Source: Bifidobacterium criceti
GTDB lineage: Bacteria; Actinomycetota; Actinomycetes; Actinomycetales; Bifidobacteriaceae
DNA: 64,000 nucleotides
Assembly: GCF_002286935.1 (NCBI RefSeq)
Contig: NZ_MVOH01000005.1
Coordinates: 22,156-86,155 of the forward strand
Reading direction: 5' to 3'
In this document: positions 45,088-56,109 of the stretch, piece by piece
Layout: every line of letters begins with the position of its first letter
Position numbering within the stretch: the first letter of the stretch is position 1
Notes under the pieces: generated by a model
What the model was told of the DNA's origin: nothing
Databases searched by the model: none
Seen by the model: only the letters and a program-made list of their open reading frames with translations
Position numbers and translations under genes: made by a program

Positions 45088-46398
45088 GTGGCAGAACAGA
45101 ACGCACCGATTCGAGTCGGTCTGCTTGGCGCAGGAACGGTGGGCTCGCAGACCGCGCGCCTGCTCGTCGAACAGAAGGATGAGCTCGCGCAGCGCATCGG
45201 TCGTCCGATCGAGCTGTCCGGTGTCGCGTGCCTCGATCCGGAGGAAGTCGACTTCCCGTGGATTGACAAATCGTTGCTGACAAGCGACACGATGAGCGTC
45301 GTCAAGAACGCGGACATCGTCGTCGAACTCATCGGCGGCACCGGCGTCGCACGCACGTTCGTGCTTGAGGCGATGAACAACGGCGCGTCCGTCGTGACCG
45401 CGAACAAGGCGCTCCTCGCGAAGTACGGCCCGGAACTGTACAAGACGGCCGAAGACAACAACGTCGACATCTATTTCGAAGCGGCGGTCGGCGGTGCGAT
45501 CCCGATCGTGCGACCCTTGCGCGAATCGCTCGTCGGTGACCAGGTCAAGGACATGCTCGGCATCGTCAACGGCACGACGAACTACATCCTCGACGAGATG
45601 ACGACGAAGGGACTCGATTTCGACGTCGCGCTCAAGGACGCGCAGGCGAAGGGCTACGCCGAGGCCGATCCTACCGGTGACATCGAAGGCTACGACGCGG
45701 CGAACAAGGCCGCGATCATGGCGACGCTCGGCTTCCATACGAACGTCGGCATCGACGATGTGACCGTCGAAGGCATCACGCACATCACGGCGGACGACAT
45801 CGCGGCCGCGACCGCGGAAGGACGTGTCATCAAGCTGCTCGCCGTCGTCGACAAGACCGATGATGGCGTCTCCGCGCGTGTCTACCCGGCGCTCATCAAG
45901 CAGGAGCATCCGCTCGCGTCGGTGCGTGGCTCGTTCAACGCCGTGTTCGTGCGCGCCGAATACGCCGACGACCTGATGTTCTACGGCCGCGGCGCGGGCG
46001 GCGCGCCGACCGCGTCCGCCGTCGTCGGCGATATCGTGACCGTCGCGCGCCATATCGCGTCGGGCTGCACGGGACCCGCGATCCGCATGTACAACGACTA
46101 TCCGATCGCGCCGCTGAGCACGTCGCGCGCGGCGTTCGCCGTGCGTTTCCTGATCCATGACAATCCGGGTGTCCTCGCGCAGATCTCGGCGGTCTTCGCG
46201 AAGAACGGCGTCTCGATCAACGGCGTCAACCAGGACCTCAAGCCGACGCTCAAGGATCCGGGATACGACGGCGAGATCCAGCAGCTGCGCCTCGTGACGC
46301 ATATGACCGACGAGACGACGCTGCGCGCGACCGTCGCCGAAGTGTGCGGGCTCGACTGCGTGACCGGCGATCCGTCGATCATCCGCGTGCTCGACTGA
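45088..46398 (+). CDS. hom: Homoserine dehydrogenase
   Basis: 436 residues. NAD(P)-dependent reduction of aspartate semialdehyde to homoserine, the branch point to threonine and methionine. NAD fold IRVGLLGAGTVGSQTARLLV, catalytic core YFEAAVGGAIPIVRPLRESL, LGIVNGTTNYILDEM, then YAEADPTGDIEGYDAANKAA. The C-terminal ACT domain (about 350-436, VRFLIHDNPGVLAQISAVFA) allows threonine feedback. GTG start with GAAAGGA upstream. It supplies homoserine to thrB and to MetA at 23119. Confidence 0.97.
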   Translation: MAEQNAPIRVGLLGAGTVGSQTARLLVEQKDELAQRIGRPIELSGVACLDPEEVDFPWIDKSLLTSDTMSVVKNADIVVELIGGTGVARTFVLEAMNNGASVVTANKALLAKYGPELYKTAEDNNVDIYFEAAVGGAIPIVRPLRESLVGDQVKDMLGIVNGTTNYILDEMTTKGLDFDVALKDAQAKGYAEADPTGDIEGYDAANKAAIMATLGFHTNVGIDDVTVEGITHITADDIAAATAEGRVIKLLAVVDKTDDGVSARVYPALIKQEHPLASVRGSFNAVFVRAEYADDLMFYGRGAGGAPTASAVVGDIVTVARHIASGCTGPAIRMYNDYPIAPLSTSRAAFAVRFLIHDNPGVLAQISAVFAKNGVSINGVNQDLKPTLKDPGYDGEIQQLRLVTHMTDETTLRATVAEVCGLDCVTGDPSIIRVLD

Positions 46399-46429
46399 TC
46401 CGCGCCCGGCTGCAACATAAGCAGTACCG

Positions 46430-46468
46430 GCGAAGGCTGGCCGCGTCACGAACGCGGCCAGCCTTCGC
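46430..46468 (+). terminator. 17-bp perfect hairpin between hom and thrB
   Basis: Arms 46430-46446 and 46452-46468 pair perfectly around CACGA. It should stop or reduce read-through from hom into thrB. Confidence 0.7.
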
Positions 46469-46575
46469 TGTATCATGAACCGTTGTATGCCGTCTGCGCC
46501 GTCGCGCGCATACGGCGCCGTCCCCGCCGCCCATGGCGGGGATCCGAAGAGACGAAGCAAGGTAAGGACAATCCG

Positions 46576-47562
46576 ATGGATCCGGTAACGCGTAAGGTGC
46601 ACGTGCGTGTGCCTGCGACGAGCGCGAATCTGGGCTCCGGTTTCGACACCGTGGGACTCGCGCTGGACTATCATGACGAACTGGAATTCACATTGAGTTC
46701 CGATCCGCTCAACATGGCGGCCCAGGTGATCATCGACGGTGAGGGAGCGGACACGCTTCCCCGTGACGAATCGCATCTCGTCGTCTCGACGTTCCGCCGC
46801 GCATGCTCGCGGTTCGGTCTGAGCAAGACCGGTTTCATCCTCGAAGCGCACAACAACATCCCGCAGGCGCGCGGCATGGGTTCCTCGGCCGAGGCGATCG
46901 TCGCCGGCATATCCGCCGCGTACGCGTTCAGCCATGACGGCGAGCTCGACCGCGATGTGATCTTCTCGCTCGCCGCCGAGATCGAAGGCCATCCGGACAA
47001 CGTCGCGCCCGCCGTCTACGGTGGCATGACCGTCTCGTGGACCGATGAGGGCCACCATGAGACACTCGCCGACGGCACCGTCATCAACACCGGTTACCGC
47101 ACCGTCAACTACATCGTCGACGAACGCATCACGGCGTCGGTGTTCATCCCCGATTTCGAACTGTCGACGAGCAAGGCGCGCGCCGCACTGCCGCCGCTCG
47201 TGCCGTTCCAGGACGCCGTGTTCAATGTGTCGCGCGCGGCGCTGCTCATCGGCGCGATGAATCCGGCCGCGATAACCGGCGCACATGACGTCAACGCATT
47301 GCTCCTCGAAGCGACCGAGGACAAACTGCACCAGCAGTACCGTTGCCCGCTCATGCCGCCCTCCGCCGACCTCATCGCGAAGATGCGCGCCCATGGCTTC
47401 GCCGCGATGGTCTCCGGTGCCGGCCCATGCGTCCTCGTATTGCATGCGGGCGACGCCGACGACGCGATCGACACCGTCGCGGCCGACGAGCTCGCGTCCG
47501 GCCATTGGCGCGTGCTGCATCTCAACGTCGACACGCTTGGTGTGCAGGTCGCACGGCTGTAG
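46576..47562 (+). CDS. thrB: Homoserine kinase
   Basis: 328 residues, GHMP kinase that phosphorylates homoserine. VRVPATSANLGSGFDTVGLA is the substrate site; IPQARGMGSSAEAIVAGISA is the ATP loop; MVSGAGPCVLVLHAG is the C-terminal glycine-rich motif. AAGGA lies 8 nt before ATG 46576. thrC is not adjacent. The 177-nt gap after hom contains a strong hairpin and a second small stem (CCCCGCC...GGCGGGG), so separate control of thrB is possible. Confidence 0.96.
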   Translation: MDPVTRKVHVRVPATSANLGSGFDTVGLALDYHDELEFTLSSDPLNMAAQVIIDGEGADTLPRDESHLVVSTFRRACSRFGLSKTGFILEAHNNIPQARGMGSSAEAIVAGISAAYAFSHDGELDRDVIFSLAAEIEGHPDNVAPAVYGGMTVSWTDEGHHETLADGTVINTGYRTVNYIVDERITASVFIPDFELSTSKARAALPPLVPFQDAVFNVSRAALLIGAMNPAAITGAHDVNALLLEATEDKLHQQYRCPLMPPSADLIAKMRAHGFAAMVSGAGPCVLVLHAGDADDAIDTVAADELASGHWRVLHLNVDTLGVQVARL

Positions 47563-47689
47563 GCGAGTCGAGTGCGACGGATACGATGGAACCGCTCATT
47601 TCATGAGACAGACCGACGCGCGTTCCATGCTGTGAAGGGCGTTTGGCACGGTACGGTCTCACCACTTGGCAGATGGGAAACGAACCTCG

Positions 47690-49174
<1,485 letters not shown>

Positions 49175-49189
49175 CCATCGACGAGCTTT

Positions 49190-49226
49190 CCGCGGATTCC
49201 CTGGACCCCAAGGAATCCGCGGTTTT
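49190..49226 (+). terminator. Terminator after the BY-kinase gene
   Basis: CCGCGGATTCC/GGAATCCGCGG, 11-bp stem with an 11-nt loop, followed by TTTTC. Confidence 0.75.
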
Positions 49227-49247
49227 CATAATGCCTGAAGGAGCGCC

Positions 49248-51086
49248 ATGACGCAGACGAACGCACCACAGCCTCACGAACATCGCCGCCACCATCGCCG
49301 CCACCACCGGCGCAAGCGCATATGGCCATGGGTCGTCGGCGTCCTCACGTTCCTGGTGCTCGTCCTCGCGGCACTCGGCATCTGCGGATTCCAACTGTTC
49401 AAACAGGCGAAGCAGGTGCAGGCGCACGAATCGAAGGCGATTGCGATGCTGTCCGCTCTGTCGTCCGACGACGCCTCCGCGCTCGCCAAAGCGAACGACT
49501 CACTGCCGCAGATCGCCCACGAGACGCGGCAGGCCGCGGACATCGCACACGGGGGATTATGGAACATCGTCGCGAAGATGCCGTTCGTCGGCTCAGACAT
49601 CGCGACCGTCCAAGGCATGACAAGCACCGTCGATGGCATCGTGCGTGACGCGGCGCCGCAATTCGCCGACATCATGAAGACGTTGGGCGACGCGCAGATC
49701 TCCAACGGTGACGGCGTGAACCTGCAGCCGATCGTCGAGGCGGCGCAGCCGCTCGACAAGGCGAACGTGTCGTTCCAGCGCTATGTGCGCGACTATGACG
49801 CGCTCAGCGAGCCGAAGATCGGCATGATCCGCTCCGCCTACGACGAAGGCGCGGCGAAGCTCGGATCCCTCGCCGACCGTGTGGATGCGCTCGCGAACGC
49901 ATTCCGTGTGCTGCCGACGATCCTCGGCGATGGGCAGCAGCGCACCTACGCCGTCATGGCGATGACGCCCTCCGAAATGCGTTCCTCGGGCGGCCTCATC
50001 GGTTCCGTCGGCGAACTGCAGACGTCGAACGGCACCGTGCACGTCGGTGATTTCCGGTCGAACGGCGACTATCTGCCGTACGGCATCGGCGACCATTCCG
50101 CCGACATGAAGCGTGTGTTCACCGACGAAGGGCCATTGCACATGTCGTTCGATATTCGTGATTTGGCGGTCTTCCCGAATACCGCCGATTCAGCTGTCGC
50201 CATGCAATCCATCTGGAACCGTACACCTTGGGGGCAGGACACGCCCCTTGACGGCGTGATCATGGTCGACCCGGTCTTCCTCCAGCAGCTCATCGCGATC
50301 AACGGCAATGTGACGTTGCCCGATGGCACTGTGCTGACAGGTGAGAACACCGCGGAGTTCCTGATGAACACCGTGTACCAGAAGTACCCCGAGAACGAGA
50401 CCGACGCATTGTTCGGCGTTGTGGCCAGCCAGGCGATGAAGTCGATGTTCTCGCATATGGATATGGGCAAGCTGTACAAAACGGGCGAGATGCTGGGAAT
50501 CATGGCGAAAGGCCGCCATTTCACGATGTATGCGTTTGATGAGCACATCGAACAAGGCATCCAGGCGGCCGGGTTCACCGGGCAGACGCCGAACAGCGAG
50601 GCGGACCCGTCCGTCGGCATCTACCTGACCGAGCAGAATCCGTCGAAGATGGGCTGGTACATCAAACGTGAGGCGAAGATCCAGCGCGTCAATTGCGATG
50701 ACGGCGGCCTGTACCATGTCGAGTTCACGATCCGCAACACGATGACTGATGAGGAAGCTAAGTCGCTGCCTTGGTACATCACCGGCAACAACAGCAACAA
50801 CACCGGCAAGGCCATGGAGAAGATTCTGTTCTACGCTCCCCAAGGCGGCTCGATCAGCAATCTCATGCAGCTTGGAGGCAAAGTCGATGCGGTCAAGGAG
50901 ACGACGATTGACGGTGTGGACGCCTATGAAACGTATGTGCAAGTCAATCCGGGGCAGATTGCGACGTTCACTTTTGACGTGCGTGTCTCGCCAAAGGCGA
51001 CGGCACCGTTGACGATCGACCAGACCCCAATGGGATGGGTCGATGACGGTATCACCTATCTCGATCCGAAATGCGACACCAAATGA
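49248..51086 (+). CDS. DUF4012-type membrane-anchored extracellular protein
   Basis: 612 residues. A His/Arg-rich cytoplasmic N-terminus (EHRRHHRRHHRRKR), one membrane segment (about 25-47), then a large extracellular part. The region RTYAVMAMTPSEMRSSGGLI, followed by DGVIMVDPVFLQQLIAINGN, is typical of DUF4012 proteins, which often sit beside capsule or exopolysaccharide genes. This supports a link to the preceding co-polymerase. AAGGAGC precedes the ATG. The exact role is unknown; I see no sorting signal or enzyme motif. Confidence 0.83.
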   Translation: MTQTNAPQPHEHRRHHRRHHRRKRIWPWVVGVLTFLVLVLAALGICGFQLFKQAKQVQAHESKAIAMLSALSSDDASALAKANDSLPQIAHETRQAADIAHGGLWNIVAKMPFVGSDIATVQGMTSTVDGIVRDAAPQFADIMKTLGDAQISNGDGVNLQPIVEAAQPLDKANVSFQRYVRDYDALSEPKIGMIRSAYDEGAAKLGSLADRVDALANAFRVLPTILGDGQQRTYAVMAMTPSEMRSSGGLIGSVGELQTSNGTVHVGDFRSNGDYLPYGIGDHSADMKRVFTDEGPLHMSFDIRDLAVFPNTADSAVAMQSIWNRTPWGQDTPLDGVIMVDPVFLQQLIAINGNVTLPDGTVLTGENTAEFLMNTVYQKYPENETDALFGVVASQAMKSMFSHMDMGKLYKTGEMLGIMAKGRHFTMYAFDEHIEQGIQAAGFTGQTPNSEADPSVGIYLTEQNPSKMGWYIKREAKIQRVNCDDGGLYHVEFTIRNTMTDEEAKSLPWYITGNNSNNTGKAMEKILFYAPQGGSISNLMQLGGKVDAVKETTIDGVDAYETYVQVNPGQIATFTFDVRVSPKATAPLTIDQTPMGWVDDGITYLDPKCDTK

Positions 51087-51113
51087 CCATCTAGGGTTCC
51101 GCCGCAGATGGCG

Positions 51114-51157
51114 AGAGGCGCAGGGCCGCATCGTGATGGATGCAGCCCTGCGCCTCT
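51114..51157 (+). terminator. Terminator after the DUF4012 gene
   Basis: AGAGGCGCAGGGC/GCCCTGCGCCTCT with an inner GCATC/GATGC stem, 27 nt after the stop. Confidence 0.75.
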
Positions 51158-51302
51158 TCGTATAGGGTCCTGTTGGAATGCGACAACACATATGGGAATG
51201 ATGAATCGCTTAAGTCGTTGAACAATGGTCTATGACGTGCCCGTTGTCTGTATAACTCTGTGTCCATATAATGACATCGTTTGCGGTATATGAACCTTCT
51301 GT

Positions 51303-51364
51303 TTGGTGTTAGTGGAGGGTATGCCTATAATGAGCAATATGCGAATGGTTGCACAATGATTGTG
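51303..51364 (+). promoter_or_regulatory. Promoter and operator of the first amylase gene
   Basis: TTGGTG (51303-51308), 17 nt, TATAAT (51326-51331) is an excellent promoter. Eight nt downstream, over the expected start site, TGCGAATGGTTGCACAA leads into CACAA-N3-TTGTG, a perfect dyad. The same arrangement recurs before the second amylase. The 420-nt gap 51087-51506 is AT-rich compared with the rest of the window and holds no gene; a second TATAAT lies at about 51276. Confidence 0.65.
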
Positions 51365-51506
51365 TCAACTGAAGTGTTTGTTCGCTTACGGAACATGCAT
51401 ATTGTTCATGGCGGGCGAACATGTGCATTGCCGGCCGGCTATGTGGACGGTTGGCGATAAGGAAAGAACAGTCCCTTATTTCTAGAGAAGAAAAGGAGAC
51501 AGTGGC

Positions 51507-54500
51507 ATGACACCTCTGTCTGAGAGAGCTGCTTCCAGGACAGGCGAAGGCCGTCGTCCATTCGGAGGCCGGCTTATCAAGAAGGCTGTGGCAGGACTCG
51601 CCGCAGCGGCAACCTTGTTCGGTGGCATGGTCGTAGGCGTTTCCTCAGCCGAGGCCGCGGACACGACAAGCTACGACCGTACGCTCGGTAATCCCACCTT
51701 CGAAGCGGCTCGAGAAGCCAACGGTCTCGCCAAGGAAATGAACTATGGTTCGATTCTGCATGCGTGGATGTGGTCGTTCAATACAATCAAGAACAATATG
51801 GCCGATATTGCCGATGCGGGATATACATCGATCCAGACATCCCCAATCAGCAATATCGTGGGGCCGAGGGGGTCGCATTTCGATGAGAACTGGTGGTATG
51901 TCTACCAGCCCGCCGGTACTTCCATCGGCAATGCGGTCGTGGGCAGCGAAGCAGACCTTAAAGCGATGACCGCCGAAGCCCATAAATATGGCATCCGTGT
52001 GATTGTGGATGGCGTCATCAACCACTTCACCGCTGATTGGAACGGCATCGAAAGCAGTTGGAAGAACAGCGATTTGTTCCATTCCAAAAGCCAAGGTGGT
52101 TGTGCGGACAACGGCACAAAGATCGATTATTGGAATCGCTGGCAGGTGACGCATTGCCATCTGCTGGGCCTCTGGGACCTCAACACTGAGAACCAGGAAG
52201 TCGCCAACCGTATGCAGGCATACCTGAAAAAGGCCGTGGCCGACGGTGTGGATGGCTTCCGTTATGATGCGGCGAAGCATATCGAGCTTCCGAACGAATT
52301 CCAGACACATTCGCCATATTTCGATACAATCCTGCAGAATGGTGCACAGTACCAGTATGGAGAGGTCCTGCAGGGTGAGAACACGCCTGCAGCGGAATAC
52401 CCCAAGCTGTTCATCAAGTATTCCACGAATGGTGGCGGCAACACGGCTTCCGATTATGGAAAGACCCTGCGCCAAGCGCTTTGGGACAAGAACCTCAATG
52501 CAGGCACTCTGGGCGATTGGAGATCGCAGGGTATGGCCCAAAACCAACTCGTAACATGGGTTGAGTCGCATGATACCTATGCGAACAAGGACAAAGAGAT
52601 CTGGCGCAATGGTCAGAAGATCAAGACGGGTGAATCCGCCGATATGACCGCATGGCAGATGCGTATGGGTTGGGGTGTCGTCGGCGCCCGTGCAGGCGGT
52701 GCTCCGCTGTTCTTCAACCGACCGGTTGGATCCGGTGGCGATGGTGCGCAATTTGCGGAACAATCCCATCTTGGTGATGCAGGCGATAACGAGTGGAAGC
52801 ACCCAGAGGTTGCCAATGTCAACAAGTTCCGCAACGCGATGGAAGGCAACGCCGAGTACCTGCGCAACTGCCAGGGCAACAACTGCCTGATGATCGAGCG
52901 TTACAAGTCCGACGGCAACAGCAACAATGACGGCGTGACCGTCGTGAACATGGACGGCGACAAGAACCTCGCCGGCATGGACACGGTGCTCGATGACGGC
53001 GAATACGTCGATCAGGTCTACGGCGGCAAGCTCACCGTCTCCGGCAAGAAGATCACCTCCGGCTCCGTCAAGAGCGGCAAGGTCCACGTGTTCTTCAACG
53101 CGTCGAACACGCCGCGCGCCTCGCTGTCGGTCACGGGTTCCAAGACCTTCAAGACCGCCACGACGACGGTGACGCTCAACGCGCGCAACGTCAACAACGC
53201 GCGCTACAGCACCTCCGAAGGCGCCTCCGGCTCCTTCACCGACGGCCAGACGATCACGATCGGCGCCAACAGCCCGGTGAACACGCAGATCACCGTCACG
53301 CTCACCGGCACCGATCAGGACGGCAACGCCGTTCGGGCCCAGGAGACCTTCACGAAGAAGGATCCGAACGCGGTCGTCTCCTACACGGCTTACGCGAAGA
53401 AGCCGGCGGCGTGGAACAAGATCTACGCCTATGTGTATGTGGACAACAACGCCGCCGCCGGTTCCGTCATCGAGAACGCCGCGTGGCCGGGCGAGCTGAT
53501 GACCGCCGAATCCGGCGCCTGCGACGGCACCGCCGACCAGGTCTATGAGATCCCGGAGGACATCATCGATCAGGCCGGTGACGATCCGATCCGCGTCATC
53601 TTCAACAACGGCGGCGCGGGCGAGATCGCCGGCAACAAATTCCCCGGCGATTCCGCGGTCACCGACCCGGACGACCATGTGGACGCCGCGGGCCTGCTCA
53701 TCGACGGATCCTACGTCTGGGACGGCAACATCACGAGCGGTACCTGGGAAGAGGCCTCCTGCCTCGCCGTGACCGTCGACTCGGTCACGATCAGCCCGGC
53801 CGGCACGATCAACCTTGATCTCGCCACCGGCGCCACCGCCCAGCTGACCGCCACCGTGGCCCCGGCCGCGGCCGCCGGCAAGCCGGTCAAGTGGACTTCG
53901 TCGAACGAGCGCGTCGCCGCCGTCAAGAACGGCGTCGTGCAGGGCCTGTCCAAGGGCACTGCGACGATCACCGCATCCGTCGGAGGCAAGTCGGACACCG
54001 TGACCGTCAACGTCACCGGTGAGGCGCCGGTCGTCCACGACACGACCGTCTACTATCCGGCCTCCAAGTTCGGCGCGAACTCCACCTATCTGCACTACCG
54101 TGTGAACAAGGGCGGCGCGGCCGGCACCTGGACGACCGCTCCGGGTGTCAAGATGGAAGCGGCCTGCGACGGCTACGTCAAGTACACGATCGAGGGCACC
54201 GAAGGCGACGAGGTCGAGTTCGTGTTCAACAACGGCTCCGGCCAGTGGGACAACAACGGTGAGAAGAACTACAAGGCCAGCGGCGCGAACATCGTCGTCG
54301 AGAACGGCACGATCGGCTCTGTCGCCCCGTGTGTGACGGTTGTTCCGGTCCAGTCTGTCTCGATTGCCGGTGGTGATGTTGAGCTCAAGGAGGGCGCTTC
54401 GAAGCAGCTGTCCGCGACCGTCTCGCCGTCGAATGCTACGAATCGCAGTGTGAGCTGGAAGTCGTCGAACACGTCGGTCGCGACTGTTGACGCTTCGGGC

Positions 54501-55727
54501 AAGGTCACGGCCGTTGCGGCTGGTTCGGCGACGGTCACGGCGACGGCGGGCGGCAAGTCCGCTTCGGTGACGGTGACGGTCAAGGGCGAGGATCCGGTTG
54601 TTCCGGTGCAGTCGGTGTCGATTTCGGGCACTGGCGTGTCGAGTGGCAAGGCGACGATCAATGTCGGTGCGGGCCTGAACCTGACCGCGACCGTGTTGCC
54701 GAGCAACGCGACCGATCAGAACGTCACGTGGATCTCCTCCGATGATTCCGTCGCGGCCGTGTCTTCGACCGGTGCTGTGCGCGGTGTCAAGGCAGGCATG
54801 GCTGTCATCATGGCGACTGCCGGCGGCAAGTCGAGCTCTGTCATCGTGACGGTCCAGGAAGCCGGTCCGGTCCTGCAGTCGATCGCGATCGCCGGTACCG
54901 GTGTCGCGAACAACAAGCTCTCACTCGTTCAGAACAAGAGCGTCCAGCTGTCCGTCAAGGCCACGCCGTCGAACGCGACCATCGGCGCTGTGTCGTGGGA
55001 TTCCTCCGATACGTCTGTCGCGACTGTTGATGGCAATGGCAAAGTGACGGCGAAACAGGAAGGCATGGCCGTCATTACGGCCACGGTCGGCGACAAGCAT
55101 TCGTCGGTTGTGCTGACCGTCACGAAGAGTGGTCAGTCGTCTGATCGGTTCTCGGATGTGCCTGCTGGGATCTTGTTCCATGATGAGATTGAGTGGCTTG
55201 CGGCGCAGGGTGTGACGATGGGTAATTCGGATGGCACGTATGGGTATGCGGATTCGTTGAACCGTCGTGACATGGCGATCTTCCTGTATCGTCTGGCGAA
55301 GGTGCATGGTGTCGGTGATGCGGCGTCGTATGTGCCGTCGGATGCGGATTACGCGCGGTTCTCGGATGTGCGCAAGGGTGATTTCGGTGCGGTCGAGGTC
55401 CTGTGGATGGCGTCGCATGGGATCGCGAACGGCACGGATGGCCGGTATGAGGGTCTCAAGACGTTGAACCGTCGTGACATGGCGATCTTCCTGACGCGCT
55501 ATGCGCGTCTGGCGGGTGTCGAGGGTGCGGGTTCGTACAGGCCTTCGGCTGCGGAGTACGGGCGGTTCTCGGATGTGTCCGAGGGCATGTTCGGTGCCGA
55601 GGAGATCCTGTGGATGGCCAAGGCTGGTATCACGAACGGCAATGCGGATGGTTCGTTCGGCGCGTACCAGGACATGCAGCGCCATGCGATGGCCGCGTTC
55701 CTGTACCGCCTCGACAAACTCGTCTGA
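51507..55727 (+). CDS. Secreted multi-domain alpha-amylase (GH13_28-type, CBM26, CBM25, Ig-like, SLH-type repeats)
   Basis: 1406 residues. Signal peptide to about residue 50 (SAEA/ADTT). GH13 domain about 55-520, close to B. subtilis AmyE type (ILHAWMWSFNTIKNNMADI); nucleophile Asp254 in FRYDAAKH, acid/base Glu286 in YGEVLQGEN, third carboxylate Asp356 in WVESHDTYAN. Then a CBM26-like module (about 622-752, YAKKPAAWNKIYAYVYVD), a Big_2-type Ig domain (755-840), CBM25 (845-945, TVYYPASKFGANSTYLHYRV, FNNGSGQWDNNGEKNY), three Big_2 domains (945-1205) and three SLH-type repeats (1214, 1284, 1353 to the end; RFSDV...NRRDMAIFL). It should bind and cut starch while attached to the wall. AAAAGGAG precedes the ATG. 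Confidence 0.93.
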   Translation: MTPLSERAASRTGEGRRPFGGRLIKKAVAGLAAAATLFGGMVVGVSSAEAADTTSYDRTLGNPTFEAAREANGLAKEMNYGSILHAWMWSFNTIKNNMADIADAGYTSIQTSPISNIVGPRGSHFDENWWYVYQPAGTSIGNAVVGSEADLKAMTAEAHKYGIRVIVDGVINHFTADWNGIESSWKNSDLFHSKSQGGCADNGTKIDYWNRWQVTHCHLLGLWDLNTENQEVANRMQAYLKKAVADGVDGFRYDAAKHIELPNEFQTHSPYFDTILQNGAQYQYGEVLQGENTPAAEYPKLFIKYSTNGGGNTASDYGKTLRQALWDKNLNAGTLGDWRSQGMAQNQLVTWVESHDTYANKDKEIWRNGQKIKTGESADMTAWQMRMGWGVVGARAGGAPLFFNRPVGSGGDGAQFAEQSHLGDAGDNEWKHPEVANVNKFRNAMEGNAEYLRNCQGNNCLMIERYKSDGNSNNDGVTVVNMDGDKNLAGMDTVLDDGEYVDQVYGGKLTVSGKKITSGSVKSGKVHVFFNASNTPRASLSVTGSKTFKTATTTVTLNARNVNNARYSTSEGASGSFTDGQTITIGANSPVNTQITVTLTGTDQDGNAVRAQETFTKKDPNAVVSYTAYAKKPAAWNKIYAYVYVDNNAAAGSVIENAAWPGELMTAESGACDGTADQVYEIPEDIIDQAGDDPIRVIFNNGGAGEIAGNKFPGDSAVTDPDDHVDAAGLLIDGSYVWDGNITSGTWEEASCLAVTVDSVTISPAGTINLDLATGATAQLTATVAPAAAAGKPVKWTSSNERVAAVKNGVVQGLSKGTATITASVGGKSDTVTVNVTGEAPVVHDTTVYYPASKFGANSTYLHYRVNKGGAAGTWTTAPGVKMEAACDGYVKYTIEGTEGDEVEFVFNNGSGQWDNNGEKNYKASGANIVVENGTIGSVAPCVTVVPVQSVSIAGGDVELKEGASKQLSATVSPSNATNRSVSWKSSNTSVATVDASGKVTAVAAGSATVTATAGGKSASVTVTVKGEDPVVPVQSVSISGTGVSSGKATINVGAGLNLTATVLPSNATDQNVTWISSDDSVAAVSSTGAVRGVKAGMAVIMATAGGKSSSVIVTVQEAGPVLQSIAIAGTGVANNKLSLVQNKSVQLSVKATPSNATIGAVSWDSSDTSVATVDGNGKVTAKQEGMAVITATVGDKHSSVVLTVTKSGQSSDRFSDVPAGILFHDEIEWLAAQGVTMGNSDGTYGYADSLNRRDMAIFLYRLAKVHGVGDAASYVPSDADYARFSDVRKGDFGAVEVLWMASHGIANGTDGRYEGLKTLNRRDMAIFLTRYARLAGVEGAGSYRPSAAEYGRFSDVSEGMFGAEEILWMAKAGITNGNADGSFGAYQDMQRHAMAAFLYRLDKLV
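55131..55727 (+). repeat. SLH-tail repeat, copy 1 of 3 (597 bp)
   Basis: Encodes the three SLH-type repeats of the first amylase. Nearly identical in DNA to 60355-60951 and 63385-63981, all exactly 597 bp; the first 200 or more bases are almost invariant. The codons are richer in T endings (GAT, CGT, GGT) than the flanking GC-ending code. Confidence 0.9.
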
Positions 55728-55781
55728 ACCATGTGAGGGTGTAGTCTGACCCAGACAACACACCCACACCCACACCATTCA

Positions 55782-55827
55782 GGGGACGGCGTCCGGAACA
55801 TATCTGTTCCGGACGCCGTCCCCTTTT
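55782..55827 (+). terminator. Terminator after the first amylase gene, 19-bp stem
   Basis: Arms 55782-55800 and 55805-55823 pair perfectly around TATC, followed by TTTTG. Confidence 0.9.
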
Positions 55828-55874
55828 GTATGGCCAAATCGGATGTCATGTCTGGTTATCGTCCGTACATTGGC

Positions 55875-55966
55875 TGCGAACGTTCTCTAAATGAACCACT
55901 CGTGTTGATGTTGTGCAAGTATTTGGATATACTGGTCATAATGCGAACGGTTGCACAATGGTTGTG
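55875..55966 (+). promoter_or_regulatory. Promoter and operator of the second amylase gene
   Basis: TTGATG (55905-55910), 17 nt, TATACT (55928-55933). TGCGAACGGTTGCACAA and CACAA-N3-TTGTG begin 8 nt downstream (55942-55966), the same geometry as before the first amylase. A further TGCGAACGTTC lies upstream of the -35 box (55875-55885). From 56083 to 56126 the leader and first codons are identical to 51480-51523 (44 bp). The 382-nt gap contains no gene. Confidence 0.65.
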
Positions 55967-56109
55967 TTGACTGCATATACCTGTTCGTCGGTGGAATACT
56001 GGCTGTTTTGCTTGGTGCGACGGGTATCGCATCGCCCCATGGCTGTGCTGACGTGGGACAAAACAAGGAAAGAAAGAACCTATTCTAGAGAAGAAAAGGA
56101 GACAGTGGC

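Noticed and set aside
43126..47520. Open frame of more than 1,400 codons on the minus strand opposite argS, lysA, hom and thrB
   Set aside because: It is antisense to four well-recognised genes. Its Arg/Asp/Val-rich composition is what the third-position GC bias of the real genes produces; no start signal or domain is seen.
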